Shown here: piece by piece, positions 6,697-13,441 of the stretch
Layout: every line of letters starts with the position of its first letter
How positions within the stretch are numbered: position 1 is the first letter of the stretch
Source: JBBTYZ01 sp038061595
GTDB lineage: Bacteria > Patescibacteriota > Minisyncoccia > UBA6257 > GWB1-50-10
Assembly: GCA_038061595.1 (NCBI GenBank)
Contig: JBBTYZ010000013.1
Location: 1-13,644 of the forward strand
Direction of reading: 5' to 3'
DNA length: 13,644 bases
The notes under the pieces: model-generated
What the model saw: the letters and a program-made list of their open reading frames with translations, nothing else
What the model was told of the DNA's origin: nothing
Database searches by the model: none
Made by a program: the position numbers and the translations under genes

Positions 6697-7383
6697 TTAT
6701 ATAAGATCAAAAGATCTAAATAATCGGACTGACCTTTCGTAGTCCATACGCCTAGGACCTATAGCTAAAACAAAAACATTCGTGTCGCCCATTTTGAACC
6801 TATTCGCAATTACGGAGAGTTCTTTGCTTTTAGTGATCGGGCTTCCGCCTACGAAAACCTGAGGCCAGGATTTTATGCCTTGAAAATATGTCGTGCTTTT
6901 TCCGAGCCGTTCAGGAAGCACTTCTAAGTCACTAATCACTTCAACGAATTCCTTTTTATTTTTTAAGTCTAAGCTCTCACAAAGATCCTTTAAGCCTGCC
7001 ATATTAAACCATTCGTGTTTGGGTTCATAACTTACCCCTAGAATACCAAGCGATTTTGAAATCTTTTGCGTTAGCCGATCTCTCTCTCCTTCTATAAACT
7101 CGAGTACTGTTTCAGCGACATAATCTTCGAAAGAACGTTCCACGCCCTTCAGAATCTCGGAAACCAAAAAACGATAAGCTTTATTGGTCGGCATTCTGCC
7201 ACCAGAGGGATGGGTTTGATGAAAATATCCTGCCTCACTCAAATCATTCAACTCCCACCTTATCATCGCCGGTTTAATTCCAAAATCATATTCATCGTAA
7301 AGAAGTTCTGAGGTCACCGGCCGACCAGTCTTAATAAAAGAGTCAATTGATTTTTCCAAAATGGATCTGGACCTGTCTTTCAT
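6697..7383 (-). CDS. hrcA: Heat-inducible transcription repressor HrcA, 228 aa
   Basis: HrcA binds CIRCE operators and represses chaperone operons; in studied bacteria GroEL keeps it active. Residues 1-75 form the winged-helix DNA-binding domain, with KTGRPVTSELL, a recognition helix around AMIRWELNDLSEAGY, and the diagnostic HPSGGRMPTNKAYR wing. The C-terminal part contains GPRRMDYERSVRL, like the family's C-terminal motif. At 228 aa it is about a third shorter than classical HrcA (about 340 aa), so the middle regulatory/dimerisation domain is reduced. ATG 7381-7383 is preferred; an in-frame TTG at 7390-7392 would add three residues. Neither has a Shine-Dalgarno. The predicted transcript start is near 7393, so the mRNA is leaderless or nearly so. 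A CIRCE element sits directly upstream, indicating autoregulation. Confidence 0.92.
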   Translation of the reverse strand: MKDRSRSILEKSIDSFIKTGRPVTSELLYDEYDFGIKPAMIRWELNDLSEAGYFHQTHPSGGRMPTNKAYRFLVSEILKGVERSFEDYVAETVLEFIEGERDRLTQKISKSLGILGVSYEPKHEWFNMAGLKDLCESLDLKNKKEFVEVISDLEVLPERLGKSTTYFQGIKSWPQVFVGGSPITKSKELSVIANRFKMGDTNVFVLAIGPRRMDYERSVRLFRSFDLI

Positions 7384-7399
7384 AATTGGCAATCACTGA

Positions 7400-7427
7400 A
7401 TTATATTTTAGCACTCAAAAATGTCAA
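7400..7427 (-). promoter_or_regulatory. Promoter of the hrcA-grpE-dnaK-dnaJ operon
   Basis: The minus strand reads TTGACA (7422-7427), 16 bases, TATAAT (7400-7405). Both hexamers are perfect sigma-70 matches. The predicted start near 7393 is about ten bases before the hrcA ATG. Confidence 0.88.
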
Positions 7428-7434
7428 GCGCTAA
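7408..7434 (-). promoter_or_regulatory. CIRCE operator (HrcA-binding site) with one degenerate half
   Basis: TTAGCACTC (7408-7416), a 9-base spacer, then AAGCGCTAA (7426-7434). The consensus is TTAGCACTC-N9-GAGTGCTAA. One half is perfect and the other has two mismatches. It covers the -35 box and most of the promoter spacer, so bound HrcA would block RNA polymerase. Confidence 0.85.
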
Positions 7435-7446
7435 CCAAAGATAATT

Positions 7447-9237
7447 TTAGAAAGACTGATTATGCTCAACAATATTCAACAAATTAGCAAGCGTGCCGGA
7501 TAACACACGAAGTATCTCGGCAATAACGCTTTTGTTATTGGTAACCCTAATCGTATCGAAACCCTCAAAGCTTACACCGGATTTAAACTTACCGCTAACT
7601 TTGAATTTAATTTTATCGCCGGAGGTTATGTTTTTTAAATCTTGAGTATTAAATTTCATCATAAAGGTGTTATTCGCAATAGATGTTCTTGTGACTAATG
7701 CGCCTTGTATGTTCACTGCTTGAGAATCAATATCGGATATAGAAAATCCCAAACCTTTTGAAATGGTCAAAAAAATGGTAAATATCCCTTTTCTATCTAA
7801 ATTTAATGTCTCCGGATCAATTCTAATTTTCACCGGAACAACTTCTTCTACACCGCCCTCTGCTGATCTTAGAATGTATGATTGATTAGGTGTATCAGAT
7901 ATTAAAATATCTTTAACTAAAATCATAGTTGAGGTTCCTAGGCTCCCCGACAAACTAAAAGTGCTAGTCGGCGATGCCTGCGGCTCAGGCACAATGTTAA
8001 TTAGATAATCACCTATTTTGCGTTGATCAATTTGAACCTCGTCATACTCTGGCAACCCTTCTTCTGCCCCTCCATCGAGAACATGCTTAACTTCTAGATA
8101 ACGGGCTGAACCCGCCAAATCGTTCTTTTGTTTGCTTACTACTAAGCCGTCCGGGTCTGTGACTATCAAATCAGCATTACTACGAAGATTAAAAGACAAT
8201 GATTGCGGTTTCACTTCGTAGTCAACAAAGTCCAAAGGATTCAATGGAACTGTTGTGTCTCCAACTCTATTCTTGCATGTTATAACAGCTGGGGGGTCTC
8301 CGTTTTTGACCCCGAAATGCAAATGACCGCCCATTACAATTCCAGTGTTGTCCACAATACCCAAAGAAGTGCCTTGAGAAATATCGTCGCCTATCTTTAG
8401 ATCAGAATTGATGTGATCTAGGTGCAAATAAACTGTAGAAATTTTAGAAACCGTTGTATCATCTAATTTATTAATGTCTCCATGAAAAACCCAAACCCAT
8501 TTACCGCAGCTAGATTCGGTTGTGGTTGTCATATAAATTATTTTTCCGGCCGCTGCGGAGTATGCGGGGGTGCCAACGATATCGCTGTCTATATCAATCC
8601 CATTATGAGTGGGATTATCGAGGGGTTTAAAAAACTGTGTTACTCTACCGCCAACTGTCGGATTTGTCATTTTATTGGATGAAACTCGAGCATCGGTAAT
8701 AAAATATAAATCGGAAATGTTACCATTGCCCCAATGCCTACCAAATGGATAACTCGATGGGTCATTAGAACCAAAAAATGTGCTGAATCCAAAAATTTCT
8801 AACCTAATATCATAAGCATTATTAGGATTAAAAAAGAATTGCTCAAAATGAAATGTATAATCTCCTTCGATAGAGTAAGGGATGAAACCAGATGCTCTAA
8901 CCACGCTACCACCCTGAGCATTACTGCCCCTATCAATCAGAGATATTCTATAACTATTAGTAGGAAATGATGGATCAAATATTGGAGCAAAGTGTAAGGT
9001 GATAAATGATAAAGATCCTTGTAAGCTAAGGGTTAATTGCGGATTATCGAAATCAGCGTTCCAGTTCAAGGTCTGAAATTCAGCTCTATTTAATACAGGT
9101 ACGCCCCTAGAATCGAAGGTAGAAGGAACACTTTTGTCTAATTGTTGTAATGTGTCTCCAGCTAAAGACTTATTAACAAAACTAAATAATAAAACCAGAC
9201 AAACCGGATAAATAAATATATATTTAAGTTTAATCAT
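7447..9237 (-). CDS. Secreted M23 family metallopeptidase, 596 aa
   Basis: This is a probable exported peptidoglycan endopeptidase. An N-terminal signal sequence or anchor covers residues 1-26. A beta-rich domain of unknown type follows (about 40-190). The M23/LytM domain (about 195-335) has HNGID giving His211 and Asp215, YLHLDH with His272, and GGHLHFG with His305 and His307. The HxxxD plus HxH pattern is complete, so activity is plausible. The C-terminal 250 residues are beta-rich, with an IVTDPDG segment, and look like one or more immunoglobulin-like surface modules that I cannot name. The gene follows the pilin-like gene after 22 bases and probably shares its transcript. No Shine-Dalgarno is seen. 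Its stop lies about 20 bases before the hrcA -35 box, without an obvious terminator. Confidence 0.85.
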   Translation of the reverse strand: MIKLKYIFIYPVCLVLLFSFVNKSLAGDTLQQLDKSVPSTFDSRGVPVLNRAEFQTLNWNADFDNPQLTLSLQGSLSFITLHFAPIFDPSFPTNSYRISLIDRGSNAQGGSVVRASGFIPYSIEGDYTFHFEQFFFNPNNAYDIRLEIFGFSTFFGSNDPSSYPFGRHWGNGNISDLYFITDARVSSNKMTNPTVGGRVTQFFKPLDNPTHNGIDIDSDIVGTPAYSAAAGKIIYMTTTTESSCGKWVWVFHGDINKLDDTTVSKISTVYLHLDHINSDLKIGDDISQGTSLGIVDNTGIVMGGHLHFGVKNGDPPAVITCKNRVGDTTVPLNPLDFVDYEVKPQSLSFNLRSNADLIVTDPDGLVVSKQKNDLAGSARYLEVKHVLDGGAEEGLPEYDEVQIDQRKIGDYLINIVPEPQASPTSTFSLSGSLGTSTMILVKDILISDTPNQSYILRSAEGGVEEVVPVKIRIDPETLNLDRKGIFTIFLTISKGLGFSISDIDSQAVNIQGALVTRTSIANNTFMMKFNTQDLKNITSGDKIKFKVSGKFKSGVSFEGFDTIRVTNNKSVIAEILRVLSGTLANLLNIVEHNQSF

Positions 9238-9259
9238 AAAGTAATTCGCCGCATCTTTT

Positions 9260-10039
9260 TTATGGACAAGCTATTGTACTAGTAACGAGTTGATAAGAGC
9301 TATTAACTTGCAATAGTATACAACTTGCATTGGGTGCGGTAAAAATTATACCGGCCGAAGAAGTGGAAAAAGAGATATTGCCGGTTGTTTTAAGCTTTGC
9401 CGATGAAACTGGGGCGGTTCCTATTCCAACGCTTCCTAAAAAATATCCATCCTTCCAATTATTGCCGGAATTGCCTATATCATAAGCATTGTTGGAATTG
9501 GGCAATATGCTTGAGTCAAAAGTTGCAGCCGATATTTTAGTTACCGCAAAATGAAGAGACTTACTTGCTTGCGCCTGTGGATTCAAAGTGTTGTACGTAA
9601 GCGTCACATCAACCTGGACAACGCTCGGACCTCCGGCATTTTCAAATTTAATCACTGAAAAATTACTTACCGTTACATTGGAGTCCGTAATCGCAATGGG
9701 GGTACTGGTTCCCTCCTGAATATATACCGCAGTTCCTGAAGCATCGGCGTAAATAGTTGTCGGATCGAGAGTTGAAGAGGTCGTCCTTAGGGTTAAGGTA
9801 GAAGTGGCAACGCCTGAGGCCATATCCACCAAACTGGCCTCCCTAACCAACCTCTGGATGGTGTTACTCAAAAAAGAGGTCTGCTCGCTCAATTCGTTAT
9901 AAGACGATTGTCTGCTCTGGACCCTAGTTATGGTGCCAAGAATTCCAACCAAGAAGACCGAACTAACCGCAAAAATAACAGTGTAAATAAGAACCTCTAT
10001 TAGCGTAAAACCCGAGTTTTTATTAGTCGGCAAGCGCAT
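9260..10039 (-). CDS. Type IV pilin-like protein with phage-fibre-like C-terminal segment, 259 aa
   Basis: The N-terminus is a class III (prepilin) signal: a short basic leader, cleavage after Gly10, Phe11 as the mature first residue, Glu at mature position 5, and a hydrophobic helix (FTLIEVLIYTVIF). It would be processed by a prepilin peptidase and assembled as a pilus or pseudopilus subunit. Residues 40-70 continue the helix, and about 75-170 are a Ser/Thr-rich beta region resembling minor pseudopilins. At 181-208 the sequence NAYDIG...NWKDGYF...VGIGT resembles the repeat found before tail-fibre or S74-type chaperone domains in surface and phage proteins. It is followed by a beta-rich end with two cysteines. 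No Shine-Dalgarno precedes the ATG. It is the first gene of a pair with the M23 peptidase. Confidence 0.85.
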   Translation of the reverse strand: MRLPTNKNSGFTLIEVLIYTVIFAVSSVFLVGILGTITRVQSRQSSYNELSEQTSFLSNTIQRLVREASLVDMASGVATSTLTLRTTSSTLDPTTIYADASGTAVYIQEGTSTPIAITDSNVTVSNFSVIKFENAGGPSVVQVDVTLTYNTLNPQAQASKSLHFAVTKISAATFDSSILPNSNNAYDIGNSGNNWKDGYFLGSVGIGTAPVSSAKLKTTGNISFSTSSAGIIFTAPNASCILLQVNSSYQLVTSTIACP

Positions 10040-10063
10040 TAAATTATATAATAAGTATAACAG
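10040..10063 (+). promoter_or_regulatory. Compact 24-base divergent intergenic region
   Basis: Only 24 bases separate the ATG codons of the divergent pilin-like and glycosyltransferase genes. The region is almost pure A/T, with TATAAT on the plus strand (10047-10052) and TATAAT or TATACT candidates on the minus strand (10043-10048, 10054-10059). The -35 regions would lie inside the opposite gene and are poor matches. Neither gene has room for a normal leader. Confidence 0.4.
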
Positions 10064-11881
10064 ATGGGAGAAAGGCTCGGTAAATCTATCGAAATAGTTC
10101 TACTTGTAATAATACTTACCGGTTCTTCTTTTTTGAGCTTCGGAGCCGCACTTCACGAATCGGCAATAATGGACGAACTCGCCCACATCCCAGCCGGCTA
10201 CAGTTATGTAAAATACCTGGATTTCAGACTTAACCCAGAACACCCACCCCTTATAAAAGCATTATCGGCAGTCCCCCTATTGACCCTGGACCTCAATTTT
10301 CCCCTAGAAAGCGATGCTTGGAAGAAAGATGTTAACGGCCAATGGGATGCTGGATCTAAGTTTTTATATGAATCAGGAAACGATCCTGATCAAATTCTAA
10401 GGGCTATAAGAGTTTTTCCAATAGTTTTGACGATGCTTACAACCTTATTAATATATATCTGGTCAAAAGAACTCCTGGGTAAGTTTTGGTCGTTATTACC
10501 ACCCCTCTTATTTGCCTTTTCTCCCACCGTGCTCGCTCATGGACATTACGTAACGACGGATGTTGGTGCTGCTTTTGGGTTGATACTCTCAACTTATTTC
10601 TTCGTAAAATTTTTACTGCATCAATCCAATAAAAACTTGATAATTTCTGGAATAACCTTGGGCATCGCTGAACTTACAAAATTTTCAATGGTTCTTCTAA
10701 TTCCTTATTTTTTAATAATTGCTTTCGTATTTTATCTTGCCGGAATTTTGAGAAAAGAAAATGGACATAAACTTTGGCATTATATTAAATCTTTATTTCT
10801 AATATTTGTTATTGCCCTAATAGTTATCTACTCGGTTTATTTTGTTTTTACTCTTAATTACCCAATCGATAGGCAGGTAAATGACACAACTGCGATACTC
10901 CAATCCTTTTCGCCAAAATTTTTAGCCGATGCGAACATATATCTTTCTGGGAATCGTGTGTTGCGCCCCTTGGGCGAATATTTCTTGGGCGTACTCATGG
11001 TCCTTCAAAGATCGTCCGGAGGAAATACTAATTATTTTTTGGGAGAAGTAGGAGCTGCCGGATCACACCTATATTTCCCAATAGTGTTTTTATTGAAAGA
11101 ACCATTACCATATCTAATTTTAATATTGTTCTCATTGGCACTAAGTTTCAAAAACATCTGGAAAAAGGTTAGAGACGGCTTATCGGGTATATTCTCACAA
11201 TTACTAAATTATCTCGGCACACATTTTTCCGAATTCGCACTACTGACATTCTTTGTTATTTATTGGGCCTACAGCATAAAAAGCCCTTTAAACATAGGCT
11301 TTCGGCATCTAATGCCGACGCTTCCTCTTTTATATATTCTAGTTTCGTGCGGATTAAAATCTTGGTTCAGTCTTGGAACCAAAAAGATACTTAAATCGTC
11401 TTTTCTTGCCCTAATGCTCGTTTGGGGAGCGGGAGAAGTCGCTATCTCATCTCCTTATTTTCTATCGTATTTCAACGAGGTAGGGGGTGGGACTTGGGGT
11501 GGATATAAATATGCGACTGACTCGAATTACGATTGGGGGCAAGATCTAAAACAACTTCAGAAAATTGTGGAGGAGAATAATATCAAAAAAATAGCTGTAG
11601 ACTACTTTGGCGCTGGAAACCCCAAATATTATTTGGGACAAGATACCGCAGAATACTGGTGGTCAGCTCTAGGCAATCCGAAGGAAGAAGGTATTGAGTG
11701 GCTCGCTGTTTCTATAAACACTCTTCAGGGTGCGATACAAAAAACAGCCGCTGGCTTTGAAAGAAAACCCGAAGACGGATATGAATGGCTTATAAAAATG
11801 AGGCCGCCCGAAAAAGGTTTCGGCCAAGTTCCAAAACCGGACTTCCGAGCTGGAACATCTATATTCGTGTATCACCTATAG
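10064..11881 (+). CDS. Membrane glycosyltransferase, PMT/GT39-like (GT-C fold), 605 aa
   Basis: This is an integral-membrane enzyme that probably transfers sugar from a polyprenyl-phosphate sugar to protein or another acceptor on the outer face of the membrane. The first span is residues 9-29. The first outer loop has the catalytic-type motif DELAH (Asp37, Glu38, His41), then AGYSY and LNPEHPPL (57-64), which are hallmarks of this GT-C family. HGHYVTTDVGAAFG begins the next conserved stretch. About ten hydrophobic spans follow. The soluble C-terminal part (from about residue 470) contains ATDSNYDWGQDL and a mixed alpha/beta segment, usual for this bacterial subgroup. The ATG is only 24 bases from the divergent pilin start. 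The last ten bases overlap the end of the convergent FtsQ-like gene. Glycosylation of the neighbouring pilin is possible but unproven. Confidence 0.85.
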   Translation: MGERLGKSIEIVLLVIILTGSSFLSFGAALHESAIMDELAHIPAGYSYVKYLDFRLNPEHPPLIKALSAVPLLTLDLNFPLESDAWKKDVNGQWDAGSKFLYESGNDPDQILRAIRVFPIVLTMLTTLLIYIWSKELLGKFWSLLPPLLFAFSPTVLAHGHYVTTDVGAAFGLILSTYFFVKFLLHQSNKNLIISGITLGIAELTKFSMVLLIPYFLIIAFVFYLAGILRKENGHKLWHYIKSLFLIFVIALIVIYSVYFVFTLNYPIDRQVNDTTAILQSFSPKFLADANIYLSGNRVLRPLGEYFLGVLMVLQRSSGGNTNYFLGEVGAAGSHLYFPIVFLLKEPLPYLILILFSLALSFKNIWKKVRDGLSGIFSQLLNYLGTHFSEFALLTFFVIYWAYSIKSPLNIGFRHLMPTLPLLYILVSCGLKSWFSLGTKKILKSSFLALMLVWGAGEVAISSPYFLSYFNEVGGGTWGGYKYATDSNYDWGQDLKQLQKIVEENNIKKIAVDYFGAGNPKYYLGQDTAEYWWSALGNPKEEGIEWLAVSINTLQGAIQKTAAGFERKPEDGYEWLIKMRPPEKGFGQVPKPDFRAGTSIFVYHL

Positions 11882-12663
11882 TAAATCCGAGAAGGAACCC
11901 TGAAGTCTATATAAGATAGTTTTTCCAAACTTAATTTTTTATCCAATTTTTGAACAATGTCCTTCAGGTTCTCGGGTATAAAATTTAAACTGAAGTAAAA
12001 TCTGAGACCGTTACTTATTTCTATCTCCCATTCTTCGAGAGAGAGGTTTCTTATCTTTACGCTGGAAACGGCCGTATCGTTTTCAGACAAAATTTTAACA
12101 GTATCCAAAACGTTCGCTATCCATTCTCTTTTTGGCAAAACTAAACTGCCCAACGAAACGACACGAGTATTTTCATCTTTTATCTTAAGGATTAGAAATC
12201 CGGCCACGTCTGGAGCTTCGGAAAAAATAACTCCGTCCTTGTCAAAACCAAAACATTTACCCAGAGAACACCAGATGCCGAATAAGTCTCTTTTTTCTAC
12301 AGAGATATTTACTTTCTTGCTCAAGATATCCGAATCAATTTTTATATTGGAAACACCAGGGGCGAGATCGGACTCGCTTAAATTCGCTAACTTCCAGAAC
12401 AAAACATTGTCAGGCCCCAACATTGCTAGAGCCTTTGAAGAACCGATTATTCTCCTTTCTAAGTCGCTTATAAAAACATCATCCAATACAGTAATCCCCT
12501 CTGGCGCTTTTATTGAACTAACTTTGAAAAACTTTGTGTTTAAGATCAGATGCGAAAAACCCACAAACGCTCCCCCGCCTAATAACAAAAATAGGGATAA
12601 ATAGAATATTAAACCCAGCCTTTTCTTTTTTACCAAATTTTTCTGATAACGATAATCACTCAT
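11872..12663 (-). CDS. FtsQ/DivIB-like cell-division protein, 263 aa
   Basis: The layout is that of FtsQ: a short basic cytoplasmic tail (1-15), one membrane span (about 16-40), a POTRA-like segment (about 45-120, beginning FFKVSSI), and a beta domain. The stretch EKRDLFGIW...FDKDGVIF (123-147) and the final SYIDFRVPSRIYYR closely follow FtsQ patterns. FtsQ links early and late divisome proteins and regulates septal wall synthesis through FtsB and FtsL. Two cysteines (132 and 137) flank the middle of the beta domain, which is not a family hallmark. The gene stands alone here rather than in a division-cell-wall cluster next to ftsA or ftsZ. No Shine-Dalgarno is visible before the ATG. A generic POTRA protein is the main alternative. 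Confidence 0.7.
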   Translation of the reverse strand: MSDYRYQKNLVKKKRLGLIFYLSLFLLLGGGAFVGFSHLILNTKFFKVSSIKAPEGITVLDDVFISDLERRIIGSSKALAMLGPDNVLFWKLANLSESDLAPGVSNIKIDSDILSKKVNISVEKRDLFGIWCSLGKCFGFDKDGVIFSEAPDVAGFLILKIKDENTRVVSLGSLVLPKREWIANVLDTVKILSENDTAVSSVKIRNLSLEEWEIEISNGLRFYFSLNFIPENLKDIVQKLDKKLSLEKLSYIDFRVPSRIYYR

Positions 12664-12690
12664 TAAAGCTATTTTACATCTAAGCTTTAT

Positions 12691-12717
12691 AAAAACCAGC
12701 TTGAACTATGCTGTTTT
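12691..12717. repeat. Hairpin 1 of three similar consecutive hairpins
   Basis: AAAAACCAGC pairs with GCTGTTTT with one bulged C, around a 9-base loop. It is the imperfect copy, nearest the FtsQ-like gene. The sequence after it (TTTCTCC...TTTAAATTAAAAA) recurs in shortened form after hairpin 2. Confidence 0.5.
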
Positions 12718-12739
12718 CGTTTCTCCTAGTTTAAATTAA

Positions 12740-12764
12740 AAAACAGCTCGACAGATGCTGTTTT
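12740..12764. repeat. Hairpin 2, palindromic AAAACAGC/GCTGTTTT
   Basis: This is a perfect 8-bp stem (12740-12747 with 12757-12764) around a 9-base loop. The A-run and T-run on either side make it terminator-like on both strands. It shares the ACAGC core with hairpins 1 and 3. Confidence 0.55.
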
Positions 12765-12775
12765 CATATCTCTTA

Positions 12776-12816
12776 AATTAAAAAAAACAGCCTCGGAGAA
12801 CTATCCCCGAGGCTGT
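12776..12816 (-). terminator. Terminator of the GC-rich 157-aa gene (hairpin 3)
   Basis: A perfect 10-bp, GC-rich stem (12787-12796 with 12807-12816) with a 10-base loop is followed on the minus strand by eight U and AATTTAA. It lies 37 bases past the stop of the 157-aa gene. Confidence 0.88.
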
Positions 12817-12853
12817 AATTGCATAGGAGCTAACAGCCCCTTGATCCATCCTT

Positions 12854-13327
12854 TCAAGCCTTCTTGCGAACAGCGACGAAGCGACAGTGGTCAGGCCAGA
12901 CAAAATCCGGCTCGCCACTCAGACCATCAAGGTCAACCCTTCGGTACGAGGTGATCTCTGTCGTATAAGCAGCTTCGAGAGTTTCGCGTTCTGAACGAGT
13001 TGCTGGACGGAAACCCATCTGACCCAGCTCATCCAGGGCGTTCTCCGAACTTATCGCCCTGTTGAAGTGGATAAGCTGGAATTCCGTGAGCTCCGCGTCA
13101 ATTTGCGTTGCCACGCGGAAAATGAGGCTCCGAACGATGCCGCTTGCCCCATCCATGAGGCTTTTCAACCGTGGGCGAAGTTTCTTCCACGCCGCCCGAT
13201 CCAAGCCCGACCCGAAGATGTCGGCTAGAATACCGGAGGCAAGAACCTCGTCCGCCCCTTCCAAACTTCCGTGCTCCAGGAGCAGTTCCAAAACCTGCTT
13301 CCCTTGGCCTAGAGTTGCCCTTGTCAT
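12854..13327 (-). CDS. GC-rich hypothetical protein, 157 aa
   Basis: No named family. The protein is soluble and mostly helical through residue 110, with no signal peptide or membrane span. The C-terminal part holds GFRPAT (105-110) and ends CRFVAVRKKA (148-157). From memory this beginning and end resemble a recurrent family of small unannotated parcubacterial proteins (RPATLREL... and RFLAVRK-like ends); I could not check this. The ATG has GGGAG six bases upstream. The gene is a single-gene unit with a consensus promoter, a leader of about 80 bases and a strong terminator. Its base composition stands out: 13141-13200 is 36 of 60 G+C, against 14 of 60 at 10681-10740 in the glycosyltransferase gene. 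Codon use follows this, suggesting separate origin or strong expression selection. Confidence 0.75.
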   Translation of the reverse strand: MTRATLGQGKQVLELLLEHGSLEGADEVLASGILADIFGSGLDRAAWKKLRPRLKSLMDGASGIVRSLIFRVATQIDAELTEFQLIHFNRAISSENALDELGQMGFRPATRSERETLEAAYTTEITSYRRVDLDGLSGEPDFVWPDHCRFVAVRKKA

Positions 13328-13343
13328 GGCAATCTCCCTTTTA

Positions 13344-13377
13344 TTGTGGCTTTGTCTTCACAAGCGCGGAGTGCGCT
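13344..13377 (-). promoter_or_regulatory. Structured leader of the 157-aa gene
   Basis: Within the predicted leader of about 80 bases, AGCGC/GCGCT (13363-13377) forms a 5-bp GC stem with a 5-base loop. TTGTG/CACAA (13344-13363) can form a second one just before the ribosome site. This may be a regulatory leader or simply GC-rich sequence; I recognise no known riboswitch. Confidence 0.3.
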
Positions 13378-13412
13378 CGCTTCGACTCACCGGTTATCAA
13401 TGTACGCCTGGA

Positions 13413-13441
13413 ATTATAAATTAAATAATTGAATTAGTCAA
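13413..13441 (-). promoter_or_regulatory. Consensus promoter of the 157-aa gene
   Basis: The minus strand reads TTGACT (13436-13441), exactly 17 bases, TATAAT (13413-13418). Transcription would start near 13406. Confidence 0.85.

Noticed and set aside
7384..7392. TTG start for hrcA adding three residues
   Set aside because: It would lie one base from the predicted transcript start; ATG 7383 gives the family-like N-terminus. Not excluded.
12691..12816. CRISPR-like array
   Set aside because: The three units are imperfect hairpins with variable, AT-rich spacing and no cas genes; they behave as terminator-like repeats.
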